Shown in pieces: positions 46,570 through 59,880 of a stretch of 64,000 nucleotides of DNA. Each line of letters starts with the position of its first letter. Position 1 is the stretch's first letter. The stretch is from Anodontia alba. Lineage: Eukaryota; Mollusca; Bivalvia; Lucinida; Lucinidae. The notes below the pieces were generated by a model. That model was not told the origin of the DNA. It was given only the letters and a program-made list of their open reading frames with translations, and made no database searches. The stretch is taken from the NCBI GenBank assembly GCA_964016985.1, contig OZ024827.1, positions 111,962,029 through 112,026,028 of the forward strand, in the 5' to 3' direction. A program made the translations under genes and the position numbers.

Positions 46570-46999
46570 TTAACACTTAAATAGCTAATCACAACGGCAA
46601 TAGACGATACTTTGACTTTTGTGTTGTCAGGGAAAATATGGCTTGACATTTCATGTGGCTCGTCTGTCAAGCAGACGATTTCGAAAAAAAACCCAGTTTT
46701 AGATCGCTGAAAAACAAAACTAAAGAAAATGAATGTTGTCTGTTCCAATTTTCCATGGCAGTTTGACCCTTAAAATGCCATGAAAACCTGCATCTGAAAA
46801 TGTCGTCTGTTTATGTCGTCTGCTGGATATTCTTGCAAACTTTTCAAACCTTTTTTTTTTGCATACAGGCAAACAGTGTGGACCCTGATCAGACTGCTCC
46901 TAAGGTCTGGGTCCACACTGTTTGCAAAAATGACTTTTTAAATCACAAGCAGACGACAAAGCAGACGACAATTGTTGTGACTGGCAATTTAAGTGTTAA
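46570..46999. mobile_element. inverted-repeat element upstream of exon A6
   Basis: Ends TTAACACTTAAAT and ATTTAAGTGTTAA; central hairpin with GTGGACCCTGATCAGACTGC as before A3. The flanking GAAAATCCAGTCGACG deletion is also shared with A3. Confidence 0.65.
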
Positions 47000-47105
47000 G
47001 GGTTACAACAAGACACTTCTTCTCTTTTCAGTCTTGCGTGTTTGTTCATTGCTCACAAGTGTAATCTCCTTTCGAATTTCTTTCATGTTTTGAATATTTC
47101 TTCAG

Positions 47106-47270
47106 ACTGTGGAGAGCCAGCACCAGCAGTTGCTAATGGTAAATTTTATGGGGATACCTTTTATAACGGCACGGCCAATGTTACTTGTTCACATGGGTAT
47201 GACGGTGATGGGCCTGCGATTTGTGGGTCAGATGGTAACTGGGCCACTGTACCTACATGCATTCCAAAAG
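47106..47270 (+). CDS. CCP exon 12 (class A, copy A6)
   Basis: Acceptor TTTCTTCAG, donor GTAAGT, 165 bases, phase 1-1. Asp17 and Asn21 as in A3, with private Lys13 for Asn. Landmarks intact. First exon of the third ABC unit, the paralogue of the A3 unit. Confidence 0.88.
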
Positions 47271-47853
47271 GTAAGTAATATTAAAGCTAAATAAAGATTG
47301 CTCCAGAAGATCTTAATGAATGGTCACTGACTGGTCCAATGCTATTTTCCATGGATTTCGCAACGTTATTATAACCAAGTATTAACTTTCACAAACAAGC
47401 TTGGTCTAAGTTTTTTGTGAAAGCTTATACTTATTATGGCATTCATGTACTGATAATTCGTATAGTTTAGAGCTCATATGTATAAGAACATTAGAGGAAT
47501 TGTTGCATAAGCATCAGCGTCGTTGGTGTCTTTGGCGTCGGCGTTGACGTCGGATCCACAAATGATTACGTTTTAAATTTAGAGATTTAACACCCCTATT
47601 ATGAAAAACATTTGTTTCACGCAGATCATGGTAGGGATGGTAGTATATATTGGCCAAAAGTTACATATAGAACAACTCTTGTCCATGATTAAAGTTGAAC
47701 AACTTGGAGTTTAATGACAAAGTGTGTAAAAACCTATAATTTCTAAATGTCTGAATTAGTTGATTTTGTTAGATTATAGTCAAGTGTTGTATTCATTGGA
47801 AGTACAACGGCGTCAGTCATCTTGAGGTCAAGGTCATATATGTAAATGCTTTT

Positions 47854-49100
47854 AGCTCACCTGAGCATAAAGTGTTCAAGGTGAGCTATTGTGATTAGTC
47901 GATGTCCGTCGTCCGTCGTGCGTCGTCCGTCTTGCGGCGTCAATAATTTACTTTAAAAGCCTACTACTCCAAGATCCCTTGACCTATTGACATGAAACTT
48001 GGTAGGAAGCATCGGAGTGACTTGTACAAAAAAAATGCTAAAATCTTCTCGATTTGAAATCCAAAATCGGCGCTATCGTGGCCATCTTGAAAATCTATTT
48101 TTCGGTTCCTCTCCTGAACAAAACGGTCAATTAACTTGAAACTTGGTAGGAAGCATTGTGGTGACCAGGAAATAGCTAAAATTGATCCGATCCGAATTTC
48201 AAGTAGCGGCCATTTTGAAAATATATTTTTCGTTTCTTCTCCTGAACCGAAGGCCAAATGGACTTGAAACTTGGTAGGAAGCATTGCGGTGACTTGTACA
48301 GGAAAATATTGCTAATATCGTTCCAATCGGAAATCAAAGATGGCCGCCATGGCGGCCATCTTGAAAATATATTTTGGCTTAACCCAATGGCCAATTGATT
48401 TTAATCTCGATAGGAAGCAACACAGGGAGGGGATATGGGGTGTGGGGTAGAGTTGTAGACCAAAGATAGCTAAAACGGTTCTGATCTGAAATCAAAGATG
48501 GCCGCCGACACGGCGGCTCAAAGTTGGCCGCCCAAACGGCGGCCATCTTGAAAATCTATGTTTCGTTTCTTCTCCTGAACCAAAGGGCCAACTGATTTGA
48601 AACTTGGTAGGAATCATTGGGAGGTGACTTGTAGATCAAAAATAGCTAAAATCGTTCCAATAGGAAATCCAAGATTGCCGCAAAAGCGGCCATCTTGAAA
48701 ATTTATTTTTCGCTTCTTCTCCTGGACTAAAAGGCTAATTGACTTTAAACTTGGTAGGAAGCACCGGGATGACTTGTAGATTAAAAATAGCTAAATTGTA
48801 CCAGTTGGAAATCCAAAATGGCTGCCGTGGCGGCCATCTTGAAAATCTATTTTTGCTTCTTCTTCTGCACAAAAAAGGCCAATAGACTTAAATCTTGGCA
48901 GGAAGCATCGTGGTAACTTGTGGATCAAAAATGGTTAAAATCGTTCCTGTCAGATATCCAAGATGGTTGCCTTTCATGTATATCACAAGTACCAGTACGG
49001 GAAAAATGTTCCTTATGACAGGCACGGCCAGTGATTATTCACCCTGCACATCCGTACCATTCCAGCATTATCACTGAAAAAGCCATTGATCATTTTCTAT
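47854..49100. repeat. GC-rich tandem array after A6
   Basis: Starts AGCTCACCTGAGC. Closely matches the array after A3, including GCCGCCGACACGGCGGCTCA. The 580 bases between exon and array hold nothing recognised. Confidence 0.85.
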
Positions 49101-49706
49101 CCACAGAGTGTCATAGTAAAATTCAGGTCAGACTGTGCGGATATGCACGCTGATCTGACGCATCGTTCGGCAAACATGTTTGAGAAACACTTTACGGCAC
49201 AAATACTTGTAATTATAATATCGGATACCATGGCTCTTTTTTGCACTTATCCTTATATTTAAGGAGAATTGACACACTTTCATGCAAGGCAACTTTTTTA
49301 AATTGTTTACTCCCTGCGGGAGTAAATGCTTTCCTTTTAGAGTAGATACTCTTGCCAAAATGGTGAAGTGTATTCGATTCCCCTAAATGTGCAGTTTCAC
49401 TACTTGATAATATGTCTGTAAGTTGCTGCCTAAATGGCAATAGTGCAGAGTATGGTATTATGATATGTGTACTACATGTTTATTTAAGAATGCCTTTTCA
49501 ATATTAAGGGGCATTTATATACGTTTAAGGTAGATAACGCTGCTTAATGTTTTTCCTTCTTTCTACTCTTAAAGGAAGAATGTACTCCCACAGAGACAAT
49601 GGGTTTACTCTAGCAGGAAAGAATTTGCTCACATAGTGCGCAAATTCTTTTCTTGTAAAGTAGACCTCTTTTTACATAGGGTTGGGTATACATAAAAGCA
49701 AACAGG

Positions 49707-52479
49707 AAGTCACTAATGTTTTTTTTTTTTTTTTTTTTTTTTTTTAATCTTGTTCAATTTATTCTGTATTATGCCTGTTACATATTACCTCTGGAAACCA
49801 GGCATTTCCAAAGGTATTTTCCAGACAACCACTCTGTCTTAACATAATGTCTTAACATAATGAGCACCCTTCAGCAGCATTCTCCCTGACAGTCTGGATC
49901 CTGTCGTACATGTTATACATATATAATAAATTTATGTGTAAAATATAAGGGTGCTCCTTTCTCTCACAATTACCTCTCACACAGAAATTAGCTGTGATAG
50001 TGGCATATATATACACATTTATCCGTAATACTACAGACAAATAGGGAACAAGACTTTTTTGGGTGAATATACTTAACTGTGTTCCAAAGGACTGTCCTGG
50101 CATACATTTTACAGAACCAGTAATTAAGTTATCTGTATATTTAACTGTTAAACACTGGGGTAAAGGGGTTTAGTGTGTAGAGTCCAAGCATTCCTGGTTT
50201 TTGAATATGTATGCCATCAGGCTTTTAATTATTGCAAATGATTTCAGTATTCTGAACAACCATCACAGATGGGTCAGGCTTTGACTGTATAGACTGTTGG
50301 GTTGGCAAATATTTAAGTTTCTATTTTACCTATATCATTCAGTAGCATTTGATATGGATACCAGTCTTTTTGGAATTCAGTTAACTCATTTTTTGACAGA
50401 GAAATTTCCATAAGTGTTTTATACAATAAAAGTAATTTCTTCTTAAATACTTCAAGGAGCAGTTGTCGCTTGTTACAGCGAGTAATGTATATAAAGTATT
50501 TGGAATAGAGAAAAATTATATTAAGTGGCTTTGGAATGTGGTTGTTTCTGTCTAGACCAAACATAAACAATTCTTCCTCTATGTTGCATTGTATGCCTTT
50601 ATTTTTCAGCCACTGTGACAATTTATTAAGAAATAACTGGATCTTTTCACAGGTCCAGAAAAGATGATGTACTGTTTCATCGTGAGAATGGCAGTAATAA
50701 CATTGTGAATCATTTTTAAGCTTCATTTTAACTAAAAGAGTATTTGTCACCAAAATATTATGATTAATGCTTGTCTGAAACCATTGTATAGCAGGATATT
50801 TTATTATACTAAATGGGTAATTGTATATTTTCTCCCATTCTTGATCTGTAAACTTATACTTCACATTCCATGTTTTCTTGCCTGTTGGTTGTTCTGAATT
50901 TTTATTCAGCATATTATACATTGCTTGCGCCCCTGATTTTTGCTGGAGGAAGATTTGGATATGACTTGGTATGAATGGGTTTTCTAATTTTCTTGTTATT
51001 CTCATATTTAACCTTATTAAATACGATTTTACTGAATCTATTATTCCTTGATATTCCAAAAAGTTCAAATGACTTCCCGTATGTATCCTGATTTCCTGAT
51101 AACTGTAGAACTTTCCATTTTCATTTACTAAGTCATTGACGAATCTGATACCTTTATTGTGTAGAGTTTTATGAAAAACATGCTTTTTGCCTATTGTAAT
51201 ATTTTTATTATAAAATATTGGACTTTTCAAAATGTGTTCTTCATCTTTTTCCATTTTATAGTTTATATCAATAACCGCTTTTAATACATCTTTCCAAAAC
51301 TGATTTTTAATTGTATTGTAAATATCTGTAATGTATTCTATGTTACATGTTGTTAACTTCTCCAAATTAATATGTAATTTTATTGACTCTTGCCATTTAT
51401 TTTCGCTTAAAAGAAGTCTTCTTATCCATGTAGATTTTAATGCTTTTACAAAAGCATTAAGATTAGTCATTTTGAGTCCTCCTTCTGCATACTGTTTTAC
51501 AATAACCGATTTTTTAATTTTTGGATTGTTATTCCATAAGAAGTCAGAAAGAGTGTTATTGATTTTTTCACTTGTAATGGCATCTGGATTTGGTAAAGAT
51601 ATAAACAGAAGATTAAATAGTGGTATAATTAGTGTTTTAATAACTGTAATTTTTCCTATAGGTGATAAGCTCCGTCTGTTCCATTGTTTCAGTACTTTTT
51701 CCATTTGTGTTATTTTTGGAATATAGTTTTCTTTCATCATTTTTCCTAAATCTGTATTAAAGTGAATTCCTAATAATTTGAATTTATTATTACCCCATAA
51801 TAGTTTCCACTTTGTTTTTATTGATCGTGTACTAAATTTTTCTGAACCAATCCAAACTAACTGTGTCTTATCTAAGTTGATATTTAAACCTGATATTTTT
51901 GAAAACTTTAAAAGTTCCTCCAGTGTTTGGTTAAGCGATGTTTCTGTACCATCTAAGATAGCTGATGTGTCATCTGCATACTGTGAAATCTTAAGTTCTA
52001 CATTATTGATATTTATGCTTTTTATGTTTTCATTTTTCCTTATCTTTGTTGCAAGGAACTCTGCACAAATTACAAACAGGTAAGGGGAGAGTGGGTCCCC
52101 TTGACGACAGCCGCGCTCTATGTTGAAAAAAGAAGATAAATGTCCTGACAGAATTACTGCAGATGTAATATTATTATAAAAAACTTTAACCCATTTCCCG
52201 ATTGATTCGCCAAAATTTAGATGTTCCAGTGCTTTATATAGGAAATCCCATGATAAAGAGTCAAAAGCCTTTTCAAAATCTATAAGTAATAATAATCCTG
52301 GAATATGGTGATCCTCAGTGAATTTCATTGTATCATATATCACTCGTATGTTTTCTACAATAGATCTACCTTTTATAAAGCCAGTTTGATCGTTGTTTAT
52401 TATTAAGTCTAAAACTGTTTTAATTCGATTGGCAATGGCCCCAGATGCAAGTTTATACACTGTGAAAGTCACTAATGTT
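49707..52479 (-). mobile_element. 5'-truncated L1-like LINE with 14-b target duplication
   Basis: The insert spans 49721-52465, with AAGTCACTAATGTT at 49707-49720 and 52466-52479. The T run at its left edge is the poly(A) tail of a minus-strand element, followed by about 570 bases of 3' UTR (49746-50312) and one long ORF. The other units show the uninterrupted target. The endonuclease region and ORF1 are missing, a typical 5' truncation from target-primed reverse transcription. Confidence 0.95.
50313..52465 (-). CDS. LINE ORF2 reverse transcriptase, C-terminal part, uninterrupted
   Basis: About 717 codons of the element without a stop; the open frame runs on to 52514 but its first ~16 residues (MANCLPF...) are flanking DNA. 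Counted from that Met, GFIKGR is at 45-50, motif A DFEKAFD at 79-85, motif B GCRQGDPLSP at 135-144, catalytic YADD at 179-182. A zinc-finger-like CYYCHSHDETVHHLFWTC lies near 603-623, as in L1/Tx1-type ORF2 C-termini. The apurinic endonuclease is absent. The lack of any stop or frameshift points to a recent insertion. The truncated protein has no native start codon and is probably not expressed. Confidence 0.92.
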
Positions 52480-52813
52480 GATTCCATTGTACAAAATGGC
52501 AGACAATTTGCCAAATGTATCCGGTCAGTCCCTTATCGATGAAGAAGTTAATGTTGACAGACTATAATTTCAAGATGAGAAAAGCATTAAAGGGTTCTGG
52601 ATACATTTGGGAACAAAAAATAATATTCAAGTTCCTTTTAGAGTTGACCCTTCTCGAAAAAGGCACTTTTGACAGAGTTATCCCCTGAAAGTGTATCTAT
52701 TCCCCTTAGCTCTTGTCATGCTGAATAAATTAAGATGACATGCCCACTTCAAATTTCCAGCCAATCAGATTACTTGATTTTGGTTTTTGATAGAAATTCA
52801 CATATTTAACGAC

Positions 52814-52877
52814 AAACAGTGCAGATCCAGATTAGTTGGCTTCTTCAAAAGCCAACTGATCTGGACCTACACTGTTT
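52814..52877. repeat. hairpin upstream of exon B5
   Basis: AAACAGTGCAGATCCAG with CTGGACCTACACTGTTT. The short ORF copy at 52496-52567 lies between it and the LINE. Confidence 0.8.
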
Positions 52878-52942
52878 TCTAAGACAGGGCATGTCGTGTT
52901 CAGCAAGAGAAGGGTTAAAATTATTTTAATTTACTGTTTCAG

Positions 52943-53101
52943 ACTGTGGAGATCCCGGTATTGCACATTCCATAAATCTAGGGGTCACACTCTTTAATGG
53001 AGGAGCATATTTTGCATGTGATACAGGATATGTAGGTGGCGGAGCTGCTGATTGTTTAGACACTGGTTCCTGGGGTACACTACCAACCTGTGATCCCATA
53101 G
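52943..53101 (+). CDS. CCP exon 13 (class B, copy B5)
   Basis: Acceptor CTGTTTCAG, donor GTGAGA, 159 bases, phase 1-1. Private Val15 for Asp and Tyr24 for Phe; Ala25 and Thr28. Landmarks intact. The LINE lies 478 bases upstream in the intron and adds 2.76 kb, so the A6-B5 intron is the longest A-B intron. Confidence 0.88.
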
Positions 53102-53544
53102 GTGAGAGTTTTATGTCTGTCCAAACGTGTTGTGGTTACCGCTTGATGGCTCTAAGAAATCTGTGTAACATACCGAATATGTATGTTAATTTTACTACCC
53201 TAAACTGTGACGAGACCAGTCCTGCGGTGTATGGCTACAGCTGAAATTATTCGATGTTAATCCATTTATGCCTAATGGACTCTTCTCCCTTAAATTGTAG
53301 GATTAGTCATATTCAAATAAAAAGGATGTCCTGTTATTTTTAGTATTACCATGTTTTAGAAATCCCTGTATTAAATGCAAGCAGCGTAGGCCCTAATCAG
53401 ACGCTCTGGGTAAACACTGTTTGTCAGTGTTCCTTTTATGGGGCGCTAGGCATAAATGGATTAATTTGCAAAACGTGATAATTTTTGCAGCCAGCAGTTA
53501 ACATTTCCAAACCTGGAGGCTACTCTTATATTTTCAGAGAAGAG

Positions 53545-53608
53545 TTCAAGTGGCCGAGCCGTTAGTGAGTCTGACTTCAGATCACGTGATCTCGGGTTCG
53601 CAAAATTG
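53545..53608 (+). repeat. tRNA-like remnant after B5
   Basis: As after other B exons, with GTTAGTGAG instead of GTTAGCGAG in box A. Confidence 0.5.
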
Positions 53609-55379
53609 TATAAAAGACGTCCAGGAAGAGCCACAATCACAGAACATAGCCTACCAAAGATACCAAGAGGAAGAGCAAACAAACTAAGACAGGCAGTACA
53701 CACACCACAAAGCAATGAAAAGCAAGGCAACCAACTCCATCCCCCACCCCCTTTACCTCCCCCTCCCCGCCCACAACCACACACACAACAAGGTGATCAC
53801 AATGCTAGACAGGATTCACTAAACACAACAATATAACTACGGATAGGACAAAATACGAAAAAGCAACGCAGCGAGCAGCCGCATCCACACAACGAGCAAA
53901 CTACATCACAATCATCATCTAAGAACGCTCGGGGTATATCAATTTTACTGTTACCAATCCTTCACCCTATGTTCAGGTGTGACAAAAATACAGTTTAGGC
54001 GTTCGGCTCACATACAGGCTCCCTAACTTAATTAGTGAAACGTCCAAAAAACAAAAGAAACGTGTGTAAGTGAAATTAAATCGCTGGGAAGGATCAGGGC
54101 TCGTGGCGATTATCCCAGACTTTGGCAGCCATAGCTAAAGAAAATCAGTAGCTGAATCACGGAGGATCCGAATAGAGACTTACATCAGGCATCAACCATC
54201 AAATAAAATGTTTAGATCGACAACTTCATAGAGTCGGAGACCCGACCCAGAGTCGTGCAATTCAAGAGGAAAACATAACTATCAACAATGATTGGGTGAA
54301 AAACTATGTTTGAAATGTACTTGACATGGATAACTAATCATTATTACCCTTAGTATCGGAACAGACACTGCTGGTATTAGCGGGGTGGTCTAAATGTTAA
54401 ATATTGAATATGGTAAATGCCCTAAGATTTTGAACTCTTTATTCCAGACGTTTGTTGATTTGTCTAAGTTTTGCTTTTTATGCAATTGTTTCGTAAAATA
54501 CTTAGTGGGATGGCAAACAGTGTGAACCCTGATCGGACTCTGAAGGAGCAGTCTGATCTGAGTCTATATTGTTCGTATATGCCGTTTTGTCAGAAACATT
54601 GGTGTACTATTTTCGGACCTTTACCGCAAAAAAAAAACAAAAAAAAAACATTTGGGACTGACAAAAGCTGGTCTTACAAGTGGATTGGTTTTAATTTCGT
54701 ATGGTCTTAGGAGTAGAATTTTACTGCACATATTAATATAGTAATCAATTTTAGTTTGGTAGTAAAATGATTTTTGCATTTTGGCATCATGTAATTACAA
54801 ATGCTCTAAATGAGCCAGCGCACGACAAAACCTACAATAAGACCTGTATAACCAGCAAAGACCCAGATCAGGGTCGTTTATCCCTCCTTGAATAGCCCGG
54901 AGGCTATAGAAGGCACATGCGATGCGCTGTCAGAAAATTAAACTTACAGTTCTAGTTTGGAGCTAAAGACTAAAACCTTAAATAATAATCTTAAAACGTT
55001 TATTTAAATAATCTGACTTTAATTTGTTTATTTCTAAGGAGTTCCAAGAGAACAAAACCACATTGGTGCTAATTAAATGGTCTCATACGGGAATTAATAT
55101 CAGATAGAACTGGTGCAAACGGTTTAGTTACCTTCTTTCATAGTTCGTGGAAGATGGCACACTATATAATTAATAGCTTTTGAGATCTGTACCTCACTAC
55201 TGCCTGCATATTGGGTAAAAGCTGTAACCAAAGGATTCTTTGTCGTTTCGGACCTAGGTCAGTTGCTTGGTTGAACTTTTCGGCCAAATATTTAGTAAAT
55301 AGTTCTCATTTATGGACGCATAGGATTGGAGGGTGAAATGTATGGACTTGGTTAGGTATTGTCTGTATATGGCTTGCAC
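53609..55379 (+). repeat. post-B intron module with extra segment (after B5)
   Basis: Contains the ~305-base C-unit segment at about 54757-55065. No exon recognised. Confidence 0.7.
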
Positions 55380-56850
55380 TTGGAAATATAAGCGCACACT
55401 AAACGATTAACTTGCTGCAGTTTATGATAAGCACACAACAATGTATCACTTGCAGCTGGGAAATATAATCACACAATGAAAGGTTACCTTGCTTTAGTGC
55501 ATGATTAGCATAGAACAACATATGGCTCACAGGAGGGACATATCTCGCGATAAAGGTTACCTTGCTACAATACATTGTAAGCACACAACAACGTATGGCC
55601 TGCAGCAGGAAATATTAGCACCTTGCTGCAGTACATGATAAACATTCAACAACGTATGGCTTGTTGCACGGAAATATGAGCGTACGATAAAAGATTATCT
55701 AGCGGTCTACCATGATTAGCATACAACAAGAATGTTTATTTGCAGCAGGGACATATTAGCAGACGATCAAAGATTATCTTGCAATAGAAAATGATAAGCA
55801 TGCAACAGCGCATGGCTTGCAGCAGAAAATCAGGGTTGAGCGCAAGACTGTAGTAACTCAAACATATTTTTGAAACCCTTGTTTATGGGCAACTTGGAGC
55901 CCTTTGTAAACAATGCAAATTTAGGTGCCATTGCTCATACGAGCAATGGCACCTTAATTTTTATTGTTTACAGAAAGAAATGTTGTAATCTCCATAACGC
56001 CTTCATGGTAGGGAGATTAGGTTTGGGGGAAAACAACCATCTTACTTACGCCAGTCTTACGCTCAACCCTCAAAATATTAGCACCCGATAAAAGTTTGCT
56101 ACAGTTTATAATTAGCACACAATAAAGTATGGCAATTAGCAAAAATATATTAGCCCACGATATAAGATTACTTTTCTGCAGTATATAATTAACATACAAA
56201 TCGCATGACTTGCGGCAAGGGAATATTAGCACACAATGAAAGATAAACTTGCTGCAGTACAGCTGACTCTCTAAACTTGAAAATCTAACACCTGGTAAAA
56301 GATATTGTGGAAAAGAGGAACAATTTCTCCTCTTTTCCACAATATTTTTCATATCTATCCAACTATAAGAGCCCAATTACATGTATATTTGTTAAATTTG
56401 GTTGTTCGAATTGTCTTTTCCTCAATTCTGCAAACCTGATAAGTCGAGGTACTGATATCTTGAAGTATTTCAAAGGACCCCCTGGAATTCGAGATAACTA
56501 TAGTTTACTGTATATGATTAGCAAACAACAATACATGTCTTGCAACAGGGAATTAAAGCACACGGTAATAAATTACCTTGCTGCAATATACGATTAGCAA
56601 ACAAGAACATATGACTATTAGCAGAAAAAGATCAAAACACGACAAGATATTGCTTTGCTGCAGAAGGGACAAATAAGCACACGATAAAAGATTACCTTAC
56701 TGCAATTTGTGATAAGCAAACAACAGTTGACGGCTATCAGCAGGTAAATAATAACACACGGTAGAAGATAACCTTGCTGCAGTTTATGATAAGCATACAA
56801 TAACGTTTGACTTTCGGCAGTGCAGTATTTGCACACAATAAAAATTAACT
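55380..56850. repeat. degenerate ~80-b tandem array upstream of C3
   Basis: Same organisation as before C1 and C2, with the second palindrome at 56301-56345. Confidence 0.8.
55833..56069. mobile_element. inverted-repeat MITE inside the array (C3 copy)
   Basis: GGGTTGAGCGCAAGACTG and CAGTCTTACGCTCAACCC, one mismatch. Internal hairpin 55905-55972. Confidence 0.78.
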
Positions 56851-56951
56851 TGCTGTAAGCGTGTTTTCGTAATGAAACAAGATGTCATAAAAGTTCGTTC
56901 CCTTATAAAAATCAAAAAGGTGGAAAAACCTGCTCTGCACATCCAGTTCCG

Positions 56952-56989
<38 letters not shown>

Positions 56990-57005
56990 TTTTTTTGAAA
57001 ACACT

Positions 57006-57277
57006 ACGAAAACACTCCTGTTAAAATGTTTTGTTAATTTCACCACCAAAAAACTGAAAGTTTTCAGATAAAAATTCTGATATTTTTCATATTTCTGCTC
57101 AAAATATAAATGTGGGTATTCTTTAGAACCCCCTTGCCAAGGCGGCTCTAACGAGTACCCACAATTTATGTTTTTGAGCAGAAAAAAAAGAAAAATAACA
57201 TATCCCTCTGTAAACCCCAATTTTATTATATAAAAATGAGGTTAAAGGGGGTCAAAATTATGTAAGTATGTTTTCGT
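57006..57277 (+). mobile_element. palindromic MITE left of exon C3
   Basis: ACGAAAACA to TGTTTTCGT, again ending 10 bases before the exon. Confidence 0.75.
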
Positions 57278-57287
57278 GATATTTTAG

Positions 57288-57461
57288 ATTGCCAGCAACC
57301 AACAATCCCACATGGATCTTTAACCAATACTAGCGTTACAGTCTACGATGGCTCTGCGACTGTTAAGTGTGACGTCGGATATGAATTAGAGTCTGGAAAC
57401 GGTGCAGCAACATGCTTATCAAATAGTGACTGGGACACACTTCCTACATGCAAACCAGTGG
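57288..57461 (+). CDS. CCP exon 14 (class C, copy C3)
   Basis: Acceptor GATATTTTAG, donor GTGAGT, 174 bases, phase 1-1. As C1 except Gly47 to Ser two residues before Trp49. That glycine is usually conserved in CCP domains (NGxW), so a mild structural effect is possible. Sequon and cysteines intact. Confidence 0.88.
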
Positions 57462-57502
57462 GTGAGTTTTCGATTTATTACAGTTGTTGAAAATAAAATA
57501 AA

Positions 57503-57803
57503 AACTCTTAAACACTTCCTACACGTAACCAGTGGGTGAGTTTTTAATTAATGCCAGTTGTTGAAAAGCAGATAAGAACTGTGGGACACACTGCTTACAT
57601 GCTTACCTGTGGTTGAGGTTTTAACTCATTACAGTTGTTACAAACTAGGTAAAACTGTAGGACATACTTCCTCCATGCGTATCCGTTGGCGAGGTTTTAA
57701 TTAATTAAAGTTGTTGGAAACAAAATAAAATTTTTGGAGCACACTTCCTGCATTCGTCCCGATGGGCAGATTGTTTTTAATTTATTAACTTTGTTGAAAA
57801 TGA
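57503..57803 (+). repeat. tandem copies of the C exon 3' end (after C3)
   Basis: As after C1, with the first relic retaining a GTGAGT donor. Confidence 0.85.
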
Positions 57804-57902
57804 GATAAAACTACATTTACATTTATTTTTCATTTACGTCTCACTTCTGTACATACATTACGTATTCAAAAATATGTTTTTATTACATTTTACATCCTCA
57901 TC

Positions 57903-58174
57903 ACGAAAACATGACTATGTAATTTTGACCCCCTCAAACCCCACTTTTATATAGTAAAACCGGGGTTTACAGGGGTATAAATACATTATTTTTCTTATTT
58001 CTGATCAAAACATAGATTGTGGGTATTCGTTAGAACCGCCTCGGCGAGGCGGTTCTAACGAGTACCCACAATCTATGTTTTGAGCAGAAATTTGAAAAAA
58101 TATCAGTTTTTATCTGAAATTTTTCAGTTTTTAGAGGTGATTTTTTTTACATATTTGAATAGGCATGTTTTCGT
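57903..58174 (-). mobile_element. palindromic MITE right of exon C3, opposite orientation
   Basis: ACGAAAACATG to CATGTTTTCGT with central palindrome at about 58013-58080. Confidence 0.8.
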
Positions 58175-58316
58175 AATGTGAACAGAACCATTCTTTAGGA
58201 ATTATGAGAGACGAGCTTATATTGAAAGCAATTTGCATAGAAACAAGCACACTTAAAATTAAAAACTGTACATATCTATACAGCATTTCCTTAAATTTTG
58301 CCCAAAAGCATTATAA

Positions 58317-59749
58317 GACACAACAATATAACTACGGATAGGACAAAATACGAAAAAGCAACGCAGCGAGCAGCCGCATCCACACAACGAACAAACTATA
58401 CCACAAACATCATCTTAGAACGCTCGGGGTATATCAATTTTACTGGTACCAATCCTTCACCCTATGTTCAGGTGTGACAAAAATACAGAATAGGCGTTCG
58501 GTTCACATAGAGGCTCCTTAACTTAATCAGTGAAACGTCCAAAAAACAAAAGAAACGTGTGTAAGTCAAATTAAATAACTATAAAGGATCAGGGCTCGTG
58601 GCAATTATCCCAGACTTTGGCAGCCAGAGCTAAAGAAAATCAGTAGCTGAATCACGGAGGACTCGAATAGAGACTTACATCAGGCATCAACCATCAAATA
58701 AAATGTTTAGATCGACAACTTCATAGAGTCGGAGACCCGACCCAGAGTTGTGCAATTCAAGAGGAAAACATAACTATCAACAATGATTGGGTGAAAATCT
58801 AAGTTTGAAATGCACTTGACATGGATAACTAATCATAATTACCCTTAGTATCGGAACAGACACTGCTGGTATTAGCGGAGTGGTCTAAATGTTAAATATT
58901 GAATATGGTAAATGACCTAAGATTTCGAACTCTTTATTCCAGACGTTTGTTGTTTTGTCTAAGTTTTGCTTTTTATTCAATTGTTTCGTAAAATACTTAG
59001 TGGGATGGCAAACAGTGTGAACCTTGATCGGACTCTGAAGGAGCAGTCTGATCTGAGTCTTCATTGTGTGTATATGCCGTTTGTCAGAAACTTTGGTGTA
59101 CTATTTTCGGACCTTTCCCGCAATAAAAAAAGAAACCATTTGGGACTGACAAAAGCTGGTCTAACAAGTGGATTGGTTTTAAATTCGTAAGGTCTTAGGA
59201 GTAGGATTTTACTACACATATTAATATATTAATCAATTTCAGTTTATTAAACAATTTTAGTGCTAATTAAATGGTCTCATACTGAAATTAATATCAGATA
59301 GAACTGGTGCAAACGGTTTAGTTGCCATCTTTCATAGTTCGTGGAAGATGGCACACTATATAATTAATAGCTTTTGAGATCTGTACCTCACTACCGCCTG
59401 CACATTGGGTAAAAGCTTTAACCAAAGGGTTTTTTTTGTCGTTTCGGACCTAGGTCAGTGGCTTGGTTGAACTTTTCGGCCAAATATTTAGTACTGAATA
59501 GTACTTATTTATGGACGCATAGGATGGAAGGGTGAAGTGTGTGGAATTGGTTAGGTGCTGTCTGCATATGGCTTGCACTTGGAAATATTAGCGCACACTA
59601 AAAGATTAACTTGCTGCAGTTTATGATAAGCACACAGGAATGTATCATTTGCAGCTTGGATATATAAGCACACAATGGAAGGTTACCTTGCTGTAGTGCA
59701 TGGTGAGCATAAAACAACATATGGCTCACAGGAGGGACATATCTCGCGT
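58317..59749 (+). repeat. post-B intron module, second copy (after C3)
   Basis: Re-entry into the module after the C block, matching the copy after C1 most closely (for example GGTTCACATAGAGGCTCC). Confidence 0.75.
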
Positions 59750-59880
59750 TTTTATTTGTTTGTTTTGTTTGTTTGTTTTTTGTTGTTTGTTTTTTGTTGT
59801 TGTATTTTTTTTTTTTTTTTGTTGTTTTTTTTTTTTTTTTTTTTTTTTGTTTTTTTGTTTTTTTTTTTTTTTGTATTTTT
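59750..59880. repeat. T-rich tract, unit of A7
   Basis: Long tract of TTTG, TTG and T runs, the longest in the window together with that before A4. Confidence 0.9.
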
